A stretch of DNA of 64,000 nucleotides, from assembly GCA_963210315.1 (NCBI GenBank), contig OY723324.1, positions 558,001-622,000 on the forward strand, written 5' to 3'. This document shows positions 41,819 to 52,424 of the stretch, piece by piece. The position numbers and the translations under genes are program-made. Numbering within the stretch: the first letter of the stretch is position 1; each line of letters begins with the position of its first letter. This DNA comes from Rhynchopus euleeides. Taxonomy: Eukaryota; Euglenozoa; Diplonemea; Diplonemida; Diplonemidae. The notes below the pieces were generated by a model. That model searched no databases and was not told where the DNA came from. It saw only the letters and a program-made list of their open reading frames with translations.

Positions 41819-44146
41819 GGCAGGGTGTTGGCAACGCTGCCATGCCCTGTGGCGTGTGTGCAGGGTCGGTTCCTTGGCCCTCGGGTGTGTGTCTTTTGCC
41901 CCACGGCCCGGGTGAAAGGGGTGGGTGGGGTGGGGTGGGGTGGGGGGAGGGGTGATGCAGCCCCCCCGGGCATGCTCGGCAAAGTGGTGTACAAAATCAG
42001 GGTGTAGGGGTGTGTGTGTGTGTGTGGGGGGGAGGGGGGCCCACAAGACAGGGAGTGGGGTATTTTCCCACCAAAAGGTGTGGAGGAGAGGAGGAAAGGG
42101 GGGGGGGGGAGATATGTGTTGCACCAAAGCGACCGTGAGGGGGTGGGGTGGTTATGAGACTGTACTCTTTTTGAGCATGTTTTGGGGGGGGGCCCGGGGG
42201 GGGTGGGGTGGGGTGGGGGGGTGTGTGTGTGTCAGGGCCCACAAATCTTAAGACAGGGATGGGGTTTTTCTATTTTGGCTCGGTAAGCCAGGGGTGGAGG
42301 GGGGGGGGGGGGGCGTACTCCCCCCCCTTCACGGCCCCCCCTCTGCTTCTTTTTTCCTTTTATTCACACACAGCAAGAAGAAAGCTTGTCACAGTGAAAA
42401 AGATAGTTGGCAGCGCTTTGGGTGGCAAACACAATCTACCTTGCCTTGCTGCTATGTGCTGTGCGGCACATTCACACCAACCTTCATCAGGCAAAACACG
42501 CGAGGTTTGTTCACCCGGGTTTGGCGCACAAACCAACGCCTTATCTTTTTTTCAACACACCCCCACTCACTCCCTCCACCACTGTCCGCATGAACGAATC
42601 CCTTCCCGCATCTACGTCGATGCCTCTCTCTCCCTCCTCCCATGAATCGTATGATGCCGTCCGCACGGAAGCTAGGCTCCTCCCAGGTTAGACTGATCTC
42701 GCCTGCAGCGGCCTTGCCGCCGTGCAGATCTCCCATCTGCCAGCTGCCCCGCTCCCCACCCCGTCCTGTTCTCTTGATCTTGTCGCGGATACGAAAAGGA
42801 AAAAGGGCTGTGTAGGGGGGAGAGATGGGGGGTGGTGGGATGCCCATTCTTCACAACACGGCGTGCGTAATAACCGTTTCAGCGTGCAAATAGAAGTGGC
42901 GATAATCAGGAGGGACCCAAGAGAGATTCCTTGGATGTGTGCAACGTCTTCTGGCGGCATGTGCACACAGGAAAACGACTCGGAAAAAACAAGATGCCCC
43001 CTCCCGCCAAGGTGGTGGCAGACAACCAACGGCAGTTCAGTGCAGCTGGCAGCTCTGTCGAGCTGTGCGGCTGCACCGCTCCCAACAAGATTTTTTTTTC
43101 AAATGTACAAAAGAACTGATAACCCACTCGTGGGATAACCCGGGGATAAACGCCACCGCACGGGGCTCTGTGTGCCCTGTGCGGTCTGGCTTGAGAGGAG
43201 TGGGTGAGAGGGGGATAAAGACGACGGGGGGGGGGGGGACCCAGAGGTCAGGAGCACACATGCCTTCCGGCCTGTGCTGCTGTGCTGTTGGAGGCAGAGG
43301 AAAGTGACGCCAGATGGCCCCCAAACCAAACCCACGCAGAACAAACCCCAGCCGCCCCCCCTTCCCCCCTTTGTCAGGGTAATGCGGTGTCTTTGCCTCA
43401 GCCTGTGTGCCAGCGTTGTTCCATCGCGTGTCGTCAGAGCGGGCTGCAGGATCCTACGCCTGTCGAACGAAGCTGTGTCACCTGAGTTGCTTGGCCGAAG
43501 TGTGATGGTGGGGGATTAGCCAACCGAATCACAACAAGCTTTGAACACACTGACGATCATCTTCTGGATCTTCGGTCCATTAATCCAGGCCGGGGAGTCC
43601 TCCTCCTGTCCATCCCAGACGAGGGAGGATGTGTATGATGAGACACGAAGAATATTCGCTACTTCCGACACCCCTGTGCGGGTGGATGTAAACAACACTT
43701 CGCAACCATTTCCACTGACACATGCTGTTGGGTTTGAAATTTGAGCTTTGCTCGCTGGCGTCCGCCTCACAGAGGTGTGGGGGGTGGGACGAAGGAGTTG
43801 CTTCTGGTGATGAGACACTAGGTTCCAAGTCTTCTTTCCAATGACCCGGGCTCTGCTTGGTGCTGATTCACTTTGCCTTAACGCTGACAGTTTCATGCTG
43901 AAGAGGCACAGGAAGGAGGTGTTTTTGGACTCTCGGTCTGTCTTGAGAGGCAGGTGGGAGGCAACAGGCATGATGAAAATACCACCCTTGGTCCGTGTTC
44001 CCGAGTGCCAGAGGCACAATGTTGCTAACTTTGAGGGTCCTGACCTGCCAAGCGTGTTCCTGCTGTGTTGTATGAGTATCGTGGATCGACCACCAACACC
44101 ACACCAACACACCAGGCCTATACCACCACACAAGAACGGAATTGAA
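41819..44146. other. Intergenic, G-run rich, no gene recognised
   Basis: About 2.3 kb. 41920-42310 has repeated GGGGTGGGGTGGGG runs and ACAAGACAGGGAGTGGGG/AAGACAGGGATGGGG words (42045 and 42250), a diverged duplication of about 200 bp. There are C runs at 42320-42345 and a GGGGGGGG run at 43218. 42380-42420 resembles the CTTGCTTGTGACAG repeat seen at 9120. No supported gene on either strand; the 213-residue minus-strand frame at 43516-44157 has no motif. Confidence 0.5.
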
Positions 44147-44788
44147 ATGGCACCCACTCTGAAGATTGTGTACTTTCAGTTCCCTGGGAAGGCGGAGTCG
44201 CTGCGCCTGACAGCCACGCTGGGCGGGCTCGCGTATGAGGACGCGGCGATTGACTTCCCTGCGTGGGGTGCGCTGAAGGCGTCCGTCACCCCCGCACAGC
44301 TGCCGCTGCTGTACGTGGACGGGAAGCAGTACGGGCAGAGCATCGCACAGCTGCGCTACCTGGGGAAGCTGGCGGGGCTCTACCCGGCGGACCAGCTGGC
44401 GGCCCTTGAGGTCGACGAGCTGGTGGACTACGTGCAGGACGCGTTCGCCCCCATCAGCAACTCCTTCGCGTTGACGGACGAGGCGGAGAAGCTGGAGTTC
44501 CGGGCAACGGCTGTTGCGGAGGGTGGGGACGTGCACAAATGGGTCTCGTACCTCGACAAGCGGCTGGAGGGGAAGAAGTACGCCGTGGGCGACGCCCTCA
44601 CTATTGCAGACGTTGTGATCTTCACGCTGCTGCAGCTGCTGCGTGCGGGGTGGCTGGACGGGGTGCCGAAGGACTGCCTCGACGCCTTTAAGAACATCCA
44701 GGCCCACTGCGACCTGGTTGCCAACCTCGACAAGGTGAAGGCGAAGTACGCAGATGCCACAGGCCTGTACGCCATCTACAAGGCGTGA
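44147..44788 (+). CDS. Sigma-class glutathione S-transferase
   Basis: A 213-residue protein from the ATG at 44147; the upstream part of the open frame is not homologous and is discarded. The N-terminal thioredoxin-like domain has the catalytic Tyr at residue 9 (KIVYFQFPGKAESLRL), the cis-Pro region TPAQLPLLYVDGKQ and the glutathione-site QS in GQSIAQLRYLGKLAGLYP. The C-terminal helical domain has the N-capping motif DALTIADVVIFTLLQLL. The length matches cytosolic sigma/prostaglandin-D-synthase-like enzymes, which conjugate glutathione to electrophiles or isomerise prostanoids. It is cytosolic, as no signal is seen. A GTGAGT donor overlaps the stop (44785) with an acceptor TTGTGTTGCAG ending at 44839. 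If used, it would change only the last residue or two before a TAA at 44844. Confidence 0.93.
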   Translation: MAPTLKIVYFQFPGKAESLRLTATLGGLAYEDAAIDFPAWGALKASVTPAQLPLLYVDGKQYGQSIAQLRYLGKLAGLYPADQLAALEVDELVDYVQDAFAPISNSFALTDEAEKLEFRATAVAEGGDVHKWVSYLDKRLEGKKYAVGDALTIADVVIFTLLQLLRAGWLDGVPKDCLDAFKNIQAHCDLVANLDKVKAKYADATGLYAIYKA

Positions 44789-45646
44789 GTGTGTTGGGAG
44801 TGGTTCCAATGCCTCTGATGTTTCTCTGTTGTGTTGCAGCAGGTAATGTGGGGGCTGTCCTTGTTGCAAACAGGCGACGTGCCAGACACTGCACCTTTCT
44901 TTGGCTTTCATTTCGGTTTGGGGTTTCTTTCCATCCAGTTCCTTTGAACATATCTTGGATGATGGCTATCTTCGCATTGTCGACACCTCTGATCTTATGG
45001 CAACAGGCAAGGCGTGCACTGTGTTAAGGTGCAACGGGAACACCCTTCCTTTCTTCGACCACTAACTCGTGTAACCTGACGTGTTCCCTCCACCTCGTAG
45101 TGCACCCTGTGCCTGTTGCCTGTTGCTGTTGCATGTGGGCTGCTCCGCGGCCCCACAGTTAGTTCTGCTGACACATTGTGCTGTGCGTCGTGTCCCCTTG
45201 TCCTTCCTCTTTCGATGCACAACCACACGCAGCTTCTGTGGAGCTCATCAGGGGAGCAGGTATCAATCTGAGCTGCCCACCCTCGACCACCCCTTACCCA
45301 CCCTTTTTTTTGCCTGTCGTGTGCCGTGCCCGACACAGGTCCTGGCCTCATCACATGATGAGCTCCGCTCTGTGCCGCCCTACTCCCTACACCCCACCAC
45401 TTCAACTCCCACCCAACCTACAGGCACACACCCACCCATCCTGCGTGCGTGGTATATATACATCTATATAGGTGGGAGAAGGCCAGGGTTACAGACCCGG
45501 AGCCCCTCAGCAAAGCCTCACCTTTGTTCCCGCCCCCCATACACCCCCCCCCCCCCTCTCTCTCCCCCCCCACGCTCTGCCCCACCCCCCACGCCCTTTG
45601 GACACTACCCGACCCCCCCTTGCATCAAGAGTGAAGGGAGGAGATA
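44789..45646. other. Downstream region of the GST gene
   Basis: No gene is recognised. It contains pyrimidine-rich stretches and C runs (45548-45560). 45450-45475 has a TATATACATCTATATAGG stretch. The MITE at 45647 follows directly. Confidence 0.45.
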
Positions 45647-45975
45647 CCGTATACGTAAATATTATGGAACGTAAATATTATGGAACGGGCCCATTTTTGG
45701 CCGGTCCGTTCCATAATATTTACGTTCCAAAATATTTACAGGGCCAGTTCGGGACTCGGTGGTGAGGACGGCTTGCGTCAGGAATCGCGCGAAAAGTGCA
45801 CGAGTAGGTCCCGTCAGGGACTCTGTACGCCGTCCGATCACCTGGTCCAAGTCCCCGAGTCGCAGAAAGCCCTGTAAATATTATGGAACGAAAAAAATCT
45901 GGAACGCCAACCCACCAGCGTTCCAAAATATTTACGTTCCATAATATTTACGTTCCAAAATATTTACGTATACGG
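45647..45975 (+). mobile_element. CCGTATACG MITE, copy D
   Basis: A 329-bp copy in the orientation of copy A, flanked by TA (45645-45646 and 45976-45977). The centre is nearly identical to copy A, with a few substitutions such as CAGTTCGGGACTCGG here against CAGTTGGGCCACTCGG there. Confidence 0.92.
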
Positions 45976-47441
45976 TAGTTGAATCTCTCTCTCTCTTGCA
46001 CCTCGTCTATCTTTTTTTTTCTCGGCTTGTTTTAGGGTTCTCTCTCGCTCCCTTCAGGAGTTGTCCCCCCCCCCCCCCCCCAGGGGTGTAAATAAGGCCG
46101 ACTCCCGACTCCCGACTCGCGCCGGATTTTTTGGGGTTGGGAGGGTTGCCTTGCTTCCCTTAGGGAATGTGCGGTATTAGGCACCCCATGGCCATAATGA
46201 CCCCACTGCGATCCGCACAGACTCCAAATATTCAAAAGAAAGGGTTTTTGGAACACCCGAGGAGGGGGGTCCCGATGGGTGGGTGGGGGTGTGGGGGTCC
46301 CGCTGGGTGGGACATGGTGTGTGCCTCCCAGTCATCTTCTTCATTACCGGTCTCTGAACTGGGGTGAGTTCATTGCCAAACCACTGCTGTGAATACGGCG
46401 CCCCTTTCCCGCCCCTTTTGCCAGATCCTGGCAGCTCCCAAGAAGAGTTGTGTTCCCGCCCCCATCAGGTGGTTGATCATACCGCAGCGCACACGTGCAC
46501 ACCCACACACACTCCACACAGATGCGTCACACATGTGACGCAACTGTTGCGACACAAAACATGCCTCAGGTAGAGGCAGTAGTGTTTGACTCACAGCCAA
46601 CATAGCTCTCAGTGGGGCCGTGGATGGTGTGGATGCATCCATGCATGCATCCACGGCATCCAGGGATGCCCGAAAATGTCAAAAAATGGATTTTCGATTT
46701 GGCACAGGAAAATCGCTGAAAACCCCAAAAATTGACCAAAAAACGTCGAAAAACCGATTTTTGGGCCCATTTTTCACCCAGGAACACGTTTTTGGGCCTC
46801 TGTAAAAAATCGATTTTTTGGGATATTTCGCGATTTTGGACAACTACTCGCCCAGCCAAATTCGATTTTTGGCTGAAAATTGCATCCATCCATCCATGCA
46901 TGCAGGCATACAGGCATTCATCCACTGCAGGCAGGCCTGCATGCAGGGCTTCGGAGCTCCAGGCTGTGTGTGGATGCATCCACAAAAGTTGTGGATGCAT
47001 GCGCTGCATGCACGGGAAATACTGAGCTATGCAGCTAAATACTGCTGCCGTGAGTGAGGTGCTCGCAGCGTGTGGGGCGCTGCGGGCGAAGTGGGGGGTT
47101 GGCTGGGACAGCCAACATGGCGCTGTGCGTCGCGTGCTTCTTCGCGGACCACCTCGCACGCGGGAAGACCCCGCAAGCGCCGAGTCAGTCCGCCCTGACC
47201 GAATGGTGGGCGACTGCTGGAGGGTACATGGGACTCTCCACGGCAGAGGTGGCCGTACTACAGGATGCGTGCAGGATTGAGTAGGGTTTGAGACCGCCCG
47301 CCCCCCCCACCCCCCCACCCCAGGTACCTTAGGTGACTGTAAATAACCGACTCCCGACTCCTGACCCCCAAACCTTATTTACAGCCCTGCCCCCCCCCCC
47401 ACCCGCCCCACCACATCCCGACGAGACACGTCTCGTGGAAA
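45976..47441. other. Intergenic region with dispersed repeat copies
   Basis: A CT tract runs over 45984-46020 with a T run, followed by TGTTTTAG, but no gene follows closely. 46190-46345 is an inverted single copy of the tandem repeat at 37123. 46690-46880 is an inverted diverged copy of the GATTTTTCGGCTTGG segment at 27775-27950. 46620-46660 and 46880-47010 are rich in TGCATCCATGCATGC. GTAAATAA with GACTCCCGACTC words occurs at 46088 and 47338; at the latter a short hairpin CTGTAAATAA/TTATTTACAG spans 47337-47384. Its right end is a possible splice acceptor for the next gene. Confidence 0.5.
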
Positions 47442-50400
47442 ATGATGCATCGTATGGGTGCCCGAGCTGTGCTATGCGCGTGCATCGCAGCCTTGTCTGT
47501 GCAGGGCAGCACCTTGCGTGTTGATGTCTACATCCCGGGAGGGGAGATAGCCAGCATGCCTGACTTCGACACGCTCGCCCCCGCGATGACACGCGGTGCC
47601 GATGTCATCTCCTACACAAGCGAGGAGATTTTCTCCTGGCGTGTCGCAGATGTGCCTCTCCGCAACGACTTCGCCCTCCGCATTACCGGAACACTCACAG
47701 TCGACACCGCAGGGCAGCACACCTTCTACCTGACATCTGGCGACGGGTCACACCTTCTGGTTGACGGGAAGCGTGTTGTTGACAATGGCGGGACTCACGC
47801 CACACAGGAGAGGCGTGCGACCGTCGCTCTCTCGGCGGGGGCGCACCGCATCGAGGTTCAGTACTTCCAGCGCGACGCAGGCGTTGTGCTCTCCCTGGAG
47901 TGGGAGACTCCCGCTGACATGCGGCGCCTCATCCCTGCGACCCACCTCGGGGGTGACAGGAATGCTGCGGCAGGGCTGCCGACGGAGATCTACCAGTTCA
48001 CAAGGTATTGGGATGGGATGGCGATGCCTGACCTGGCGTCGCGCACCCCTGTGGCCCTCGCAAGGGTGGGTTCCGTGAGCTTTGCGAGTCTCGCAGAGAT
48101 GGAGTCTTTGGGGTCGGGCGAGCCGATGCAGACCAACTTCGGGATGCGTATGTCGGGGAGTCTGAAGGTGGATGTGTCCGGGGTGTACAGCTTCATGCTG
48201 ACAGCCGACGACGGGGCGCTGCTCTTCATCGACGGGGCGCTGATCGTGAACAACACAGGCACGGTGGTGCCCCAGGAGATCCTGAGCTCAACACAGCTCG
48301 GTGTCGGGTGGCACAGCATCGTGGTGCTCTACTTCCAGGTGGAGGGCGAGGCGGGGCTGACGCTGGAGTGGGAGGCAAATGGGATCCCGCGTGCCGTGGT
48401 GCCCGCCAGTGCCCTCTGGGACGGCCCGTCGTACGTTGCGGAGCCCTGTGACCTGCACACCAAGGTGCTGGATGTCAGCACCGTGTCGACGTTCAACCAG
48501 GGCCCACTCACTTTCGGTGGGGAGATGCTCATGCGTGCCACAGTGAACCTAAACAGGTACACGGCGTACTCGCGTGTGATGGACTTCGGCAACGGGCCTG
48601 CGACGAACAACGTTGTGGTGGCACTGTCGCCGGGGCAGACGGGGTTTTTCCTGCAGGTAATCAGCTCAGCTGGCGCCAAGAATATTTTCTGCAACGCCGC
48701 CGTGCCGTTGAACCGCGACGTCCTGCTTGAGGTGACCATCGCAGGTTCCGGCAGTGATGGTGTGGGTACAATGTACGTCGACGGTGTGCAGTGCGCCAGT
48801 GGTCCCATGAACGTCCCAGAGATCGAGCAGCGCACCGGCACCTACATCAAGCAAAGCCACTGGGCTGACCCCATCCTGGATGGTGCTGTGTCAAACTTCG
48901 TGCTGTCCTATTGCATTCCGGCGACTCCCGCCCCACCGACAGCTGCGCCGACGCCGGTGCCGGTTACATCTGCGCCTCCCGTCTATATTGCAGCTCCCTG
49001 TGAAGCACCTGTGACCACACTCGACGTCAGCACCGTGTCGACGTTTAACCAGGGCCCTCTCACTTTCGGTGGGGAGATGCTCATGCGTGCCACAGTGAAC
49101 CTGAACAGGTACACGGCGTACTCGCGTGTGATGGACCTCGGCAACGGGCCTGCGACGAACAACGTTGTGGTGGCACTGTCGCCGGGGCAGACGGGGTTTT
49201 TCCTGCAGGTAATCAGCTCAGCTGGCGCCAAGAATATTTTCTGCAACGCCGCCGTGCCGTTGAACCGCGACATCCTGCTTGAGGTGACCATCACAGGTTC
49301 CGGCAGTGATGGTGTGGGTACAATGTACGTCGACGGTGTGCAGTGTGTCAGTGGTCCCATGAACGTCCCAGATGTCGAGCAGCGCACCGGCACCTACATC
49401 AAGCAAAGCCACTGGGGTGACCCCATCCTGGATGGTACTGTTTCGGACTTCAAGCTGTACTCGTGCCATATGCGTTCTGCTCCCTGTGAAGCACCTGTGA
49501 CCACACTCGACGTCAGCACCGTGTCGACGTTTATCCAGGGCCCACTCACTTTCGGTGGGGAGATGCTCATGCGTGCCACAGTGAACCTGAACAGGTACAC
49601 GGCGTACTCGCGTGTGATGGATTTCGGCAACGGGCCTGCGACGAACAACGTTGTGGTGGCACTGTCGCCGGGGCAGACGGGGTTTTTCCTGCAGGTATTC
49701 AGCTCAGCTGGCGTCAAGAGCATTGTCTGCAATACTGCCGTGCCGTTGAACCGCGACGTCCTGCTTGAGGTGACCATCGCAAGGTCTGGCAGTGATGGTG
49801 TGGGTACAATGTACGTCGACGGTGTGCAGTGTGTCAGTGGTCCCATGAACGTCCCAGATGTCGAGCAGCGCACCGGCACCTACATCAAGCAAAGCCACTG
49901 GGCCGACCCCATCCTGGATGGTACTGTTTCGGACTTCAAGCTGTACTCGTGCCATATGCGTTCTGCTCCCTGTGAAGCACCTGTGACCACACTCGACGTC
50001 AGCACCGTGTCGACGTTCAACCAGGGCCCACTCACTTTCGGTGGGGAGATGCTCATGCGTGCCACAGTGAACCTGAACAGGTACACGGCGTACTCGCGTG
50101 TGATGGACTTCGGCAACGGGCCTGCGACGAACAACGTTGTGGTGGCACTGTCGCCGGGGCAGACGGGGTTTTTCCTGCAGGTAATCAGCTCAGCTGGCGT
50201 CAAGAGCATTGTCTGCAATGCTGCCGTGCCGTTGAACCGCGACGTCCTGCTTGAGGTGACCATCGCAAGGTCTGGCAGTGACGTTGTAGGTACAATCTAC
50301 ATCGACGGTGCGCAGTGTGTCAGTGGTCCCATGAACGTCCCAGAGATCGAGCAGCGCACCGGCACCTACATCAAGCAAAGCCACTGGGCCGACCCCATCC

Positions 50401-52046
50401 TGGATGGTACTGTTTCGGACTTCAAGCTGCTCAGCTGCCCCAACCCAACCCCCACCCCCGCACCGACGCCGGCGCCCACCACTAGGCCGCCCCCCCCGGC
50501 CTACGTGCCTGCTCCCTGCGATGTCCCACGCCCGGTCGTCTTCTTCGACACACTGGCCGAGGCTGACCTGGGCCCCCTCACCTTCGGTGGGGAGATGCTT
50601 GTCCGTGCCACTGTGAAACTTGAGAGCTTCGTCCGGTGGGGGCGGGTGATGGACTTCGGCAACGGGCCTGAGACCAACAACGTTCTCATCACGCTGCAGG
50701 AGGGCACGCAAAACATCGCACTGCACGTGTGGCGCGCCGGTGTGACCTCACAGCTTGTCTGCCCCACCCCACTGCCGCTAAACCGCGATTTCCTGCTGGA
50801 GGTGACCATCGCAGGCTCACTGGGTGCGGTCGGTGTGGGGACGATCTACATCGACGGCGTGAAGTGCATCAGCGGCCCCATCCTTGTGCCCGACTCCGAG
50901 CGGCATGCCACCACCTACATCGGCAAGAGCCTGTGGGGCGACGCCGACCTCGACGGCACTGTGACAAACTTCCGCATGTTCCGCTGCCCCGTGCCCGGCG
51001 TTCCCGACGTCCCCGGCAGCCCGAGCACAGAATGCTCTGCCGGCGACAGCGCTGAGTGCCAGTCCTCCACATTTGTCGGCAGCGCACGGAGGATTGCCTT
51101 CTCTCCCGACGGCAAGCGCCTGGCAGCGAGCTTCATCAGCGGCCCGATTGTCATCTACGATGCCACGACTTTCGACCGCGTCCTCCTGTTGGTCAGACCC
51201 CATGCCTACTGGACTGCCTCCATGGCGTGGTCCCCTGATGGCCGGCGTCTGGTCACCAGCGGTGCCGAATCGACACGCGTCATCTCAGGCCAGCCGTCGC
51301 AGAGTGAGCACTTTGTGCGCGTGTGGGACATGGAGACCGGCCTGCAGCTGCTGGAGGTAGGCCTCGCATGGAAGGCAGAGTCGCCCGACACAAACTTCTT
51401 TGGCTCGCGCAGCCACACCAGCGACACAGCGATGCTGCTGGCCTACTCCGCCGATGGCAACACCATCGCAAGCCTCGGCCCGTCTGGCCTGCAGCTCTGG
51501 GACGCATGGGACGGCAACTTGATGAAAAGCGCACCTGCCACCCGCACCGCCCCCTCTGGCCTGTCATACTCCGCAGACGGGAAGGCGCTCCTCCTGTCAG
51601 GCATGGTGGACGACGGCGTGTGGGAGTACAACGTCTACGACGTGGTCACCATGCAGCCGCTGCTGTCCATCACCCCCCCTCTGCTGCCGACCCCTGCGCA
51701 GTGGAGCACCGACGGGACACAGCTGGTGGGGGTGGGCCTGCAGGGGGCATCGGGTGTTATCCACGGCTACAACGCACAGACTGGGGTGGAGGAGTACACA
51801 GTTGCCGGTATCCGGCACGCGCATTTCCGGCAGCAGATGGCTTTCTCGAGGAACAGGCTTGCGGTCTGGGGGAGCCAGTCAACTGACCCCAACGTGATGG
51901 TGTACGACACGCAGACTGGGGCGGTGCTCCACACTCTTGTTGGGCACACACAGTTCACACTCTCCCTTGCTTTCTCCGCCGACGGAAGTAAGCTTGCCAC
52001 TGCCGCATCTGACGGGCGGATCAGGATTTGGAATGTTGGGGTCTGA
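47442..52046 (+). CDS. Secreted PA14, concanavalin-like repeat and WD40 protein
   Basis: A 1,534-residue frame. The signal peptide is MMHRMGARAVLCACIAALSV; the ATG at 47454 would serve equally. Two PA14 domains span about 25-170 (HTFYLTSGDGSHLLVDGK) and 174-330 (YSFMLTADDGALLFIDGA). Five concanavalin/LamG-like repeats follow at about 336-493, 520-676, 682-838, 844-1000 and 1026-1183, each with RVMDFGNGPATNN and a YVDGVQC- or YIDGVKC-like strand. Pro/Thr-rich linkers (TPAPPTAAPTPVPVTSAPP) separate some of them. The C-terminus (about 1210-1534) has several WD40-like repeats: IAFSPDGKRLAASF, MAWSPDGRRLVTSG, and at the end LAFSADGSKLATAASDGRIR then IWNVGV. No membrane anchor is seen. It is paralogous to the gene at 38732, which lacks the WD40 part. 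A secreted or surface carbohydrate-binding function is likely from PA14 and concanavalin folds, but the substrate is unknown. Confidence 0.9.
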   Translation: MMHRMGARAVLCACIAALSVQGSTLRVDVYIPGGEIASMPDFDTLAPAMTRGADVISYTSEEIFSWRVADVPLRNDFALRITGTLTVDTAGQHTFYLTSGDGSHLLVDGKRVVDNGGTHATQERRATVALSAGAHRIEVQYFQRDAGVVLSLEWETPADMRRLIPATHLGGDRNAAAGLPTEIYQFTRYWDGMAMPDLASRTPVALARVGSVSFASLAEMESLGSGEPMQTNFGMRMSGSLKVDVSGVYSFMLTADDGALLFIDGALIVNNTGTVVPQEILSSTQLGVGWHSIVVLYFQVEGEAGLTLEWEANGIPRAVVPASALWDGPSYVAEPCDLHTKVLDVSTVSTFNQGPLTFGGEMLMRATVNLNRYTAYSRVMDFGNGPATNNVVVALSPGQTGFFLQVISSAGAKNIFCNAAVPLNRDVLLEVTIAGSGSDGVGTMYVDGVQCASGPMNVPEIEQRTGTYIKQSHWADPILDGAVSNFVLSYCIPATPAPPTAAPTPVPVTSAPPVYIAAPCEAPVTTLDVSTVSTFNQGPLTFGGEMLMRATVNLNRYTAYSRVMDLGNGPATNNVVVALSPGQTGFFLQVISSAGAKNIFCNAAVPLNRDILLEVTITGSGSDGVGTMYVDGVQCVSGPMNVPDVEQRTGTYIKQSHWGDPILDGTVSDFKLYSCHMRSAPCEAPVTTLDVSTVSTFIQGPLTFGGEMLMRATVNLNRYTAYSRVMDFGNGPATNNVVVALSPGQTGFFLQVFSSAGVKSIVCNTAVPLNRDVLLEVTIARSGSDGVGTMYVDGVQCVSGPMNVPDVEQRTGTYIKQSHWADPILDGTVSDFKLYSCHMRSAPCEAPVTTLDVSTVSTFNQGPLTFGGEMLMRATVNLNRYTAYSRVMDFGNGPATNNVVVALSPGQTGFFLQVISSAGVKSIVCNAAVPLNRDVLLEVTIARSGSDVVGTIYIDGAQCVSGPMNVPEIEQRTGTYIKQSHWADPILDGTVSDFKLLSCPNPTPTPAPTPAPTTRPPPPAYVPAPCDVPRPVVFFDTLAEADLGPLTFGGEMLVRATVKLESFVRWGRVMDFGNGPETNNVLITLQEGTQNIALHVWRAGVTSQLVCPTPLPLNRDFLLEVTIAGSLGAVGVGTIYIDGVKCISGPILVPDSERHATTYIGKSLWGDADLDGTVTNFRMFRCPVPGVPDVPGSPSTECSAGDSAECQSSTFVGSARRIAFSPDGKRLAASFISGPIVIYDATTFDRVLLLVRPHAYWTASMAWSPDGRRLVTSGAESTRVISGQPSQSEHFVRVWDMETGLQLLEVGLAWKAESPDTNFFGSRSHTSDTAMLLAYSADGNTIASLGPSGLQLWDAWDGNLMKSAPATRTAPSGLSYSADGKALLLSGMVDDGVWEYNVYDVVTMQPLLSITPPLLPTPAQWSTDGTQLVGVGLQGASGVIHGYNAQTGVEEYTVAGIRHAHFRQQMAFSRNRLAVWGSQSTDPNVMVYDTQTGAVLHTLVGHTQFTLSLAFSADGSKLATAASDGRIRIWNVGV
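48999..50442 (+). repeat. Three near-identical 486-bp coding repeats
   Basis: Repeats 2 to 4 of the concanavalin-like region start at about 49000, 49486 and 49972. They share long identical stretches, for example around ACACTCGACGTCAGCACCGT and CGGTACACGGCG-type segments. Repeat 1 (48448) is slightly more diverged and repeat 5 (50517) is clearly diverged. The exact 486-bp period and high nucleotide identity indicate recent unequal exchange or gene conversion. Confidence 0.85.
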
Positions 52047-52424
52047 TGCATGCGCCTGCTCGTCGTGTAGTCGCCGATATGACGCCAACAGGAGTGCGTT
52101 GAACGAGGGAGAGAGGTGGTCGTGGAGAGATGCTGAAGGGATGGTGGTGGGCTTTTGTCGCCTTTCCCCCCCTCCCTCTATATATTCTCTCTTCCGTACC
52201 CCGTCATCCCCATCTCCCCACCCCACCCCTCGCTACACCCCGTCACCCCCTCCCCCTCCCGCGCACACACACACATATGGCACGATTTTTTTTACATATG
52301 CCACACAAACTAAACACACGCACACCCACACGCACACCCACACCGCACCCAACATCACTCATCGTATCCTGGTGTCTTGATTTTCTTCCACCACAACCGC
52401 CGCTTCCGGACTCTCTTTGGGTTA
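52047..52424. other. 3' flank of the PA14-WD40 gene
   Basis: No gene. It contains a CA-type microsatellite (52263-52350, ACACACGCACACCC). Confidence 0.5.

Noticed and set aside
43516-44157. 213-residue minus-strand frame near the GST gene
   Set aside because: No recognisable domain and partly opposite the GST 5' region.
44785-44839. Intron at the end of the GST gene
   Set aside because: Good donor and acceptor, but it changes only the last residues; the unspliced stop is equally good, so I kept the simple model.
45984-46035. Trans-splice acceptor (CT tract, T run, TTTTAG)
   Set aside because: No coding sequence follows within 1.4 kb, so there is no gene for it to serve.
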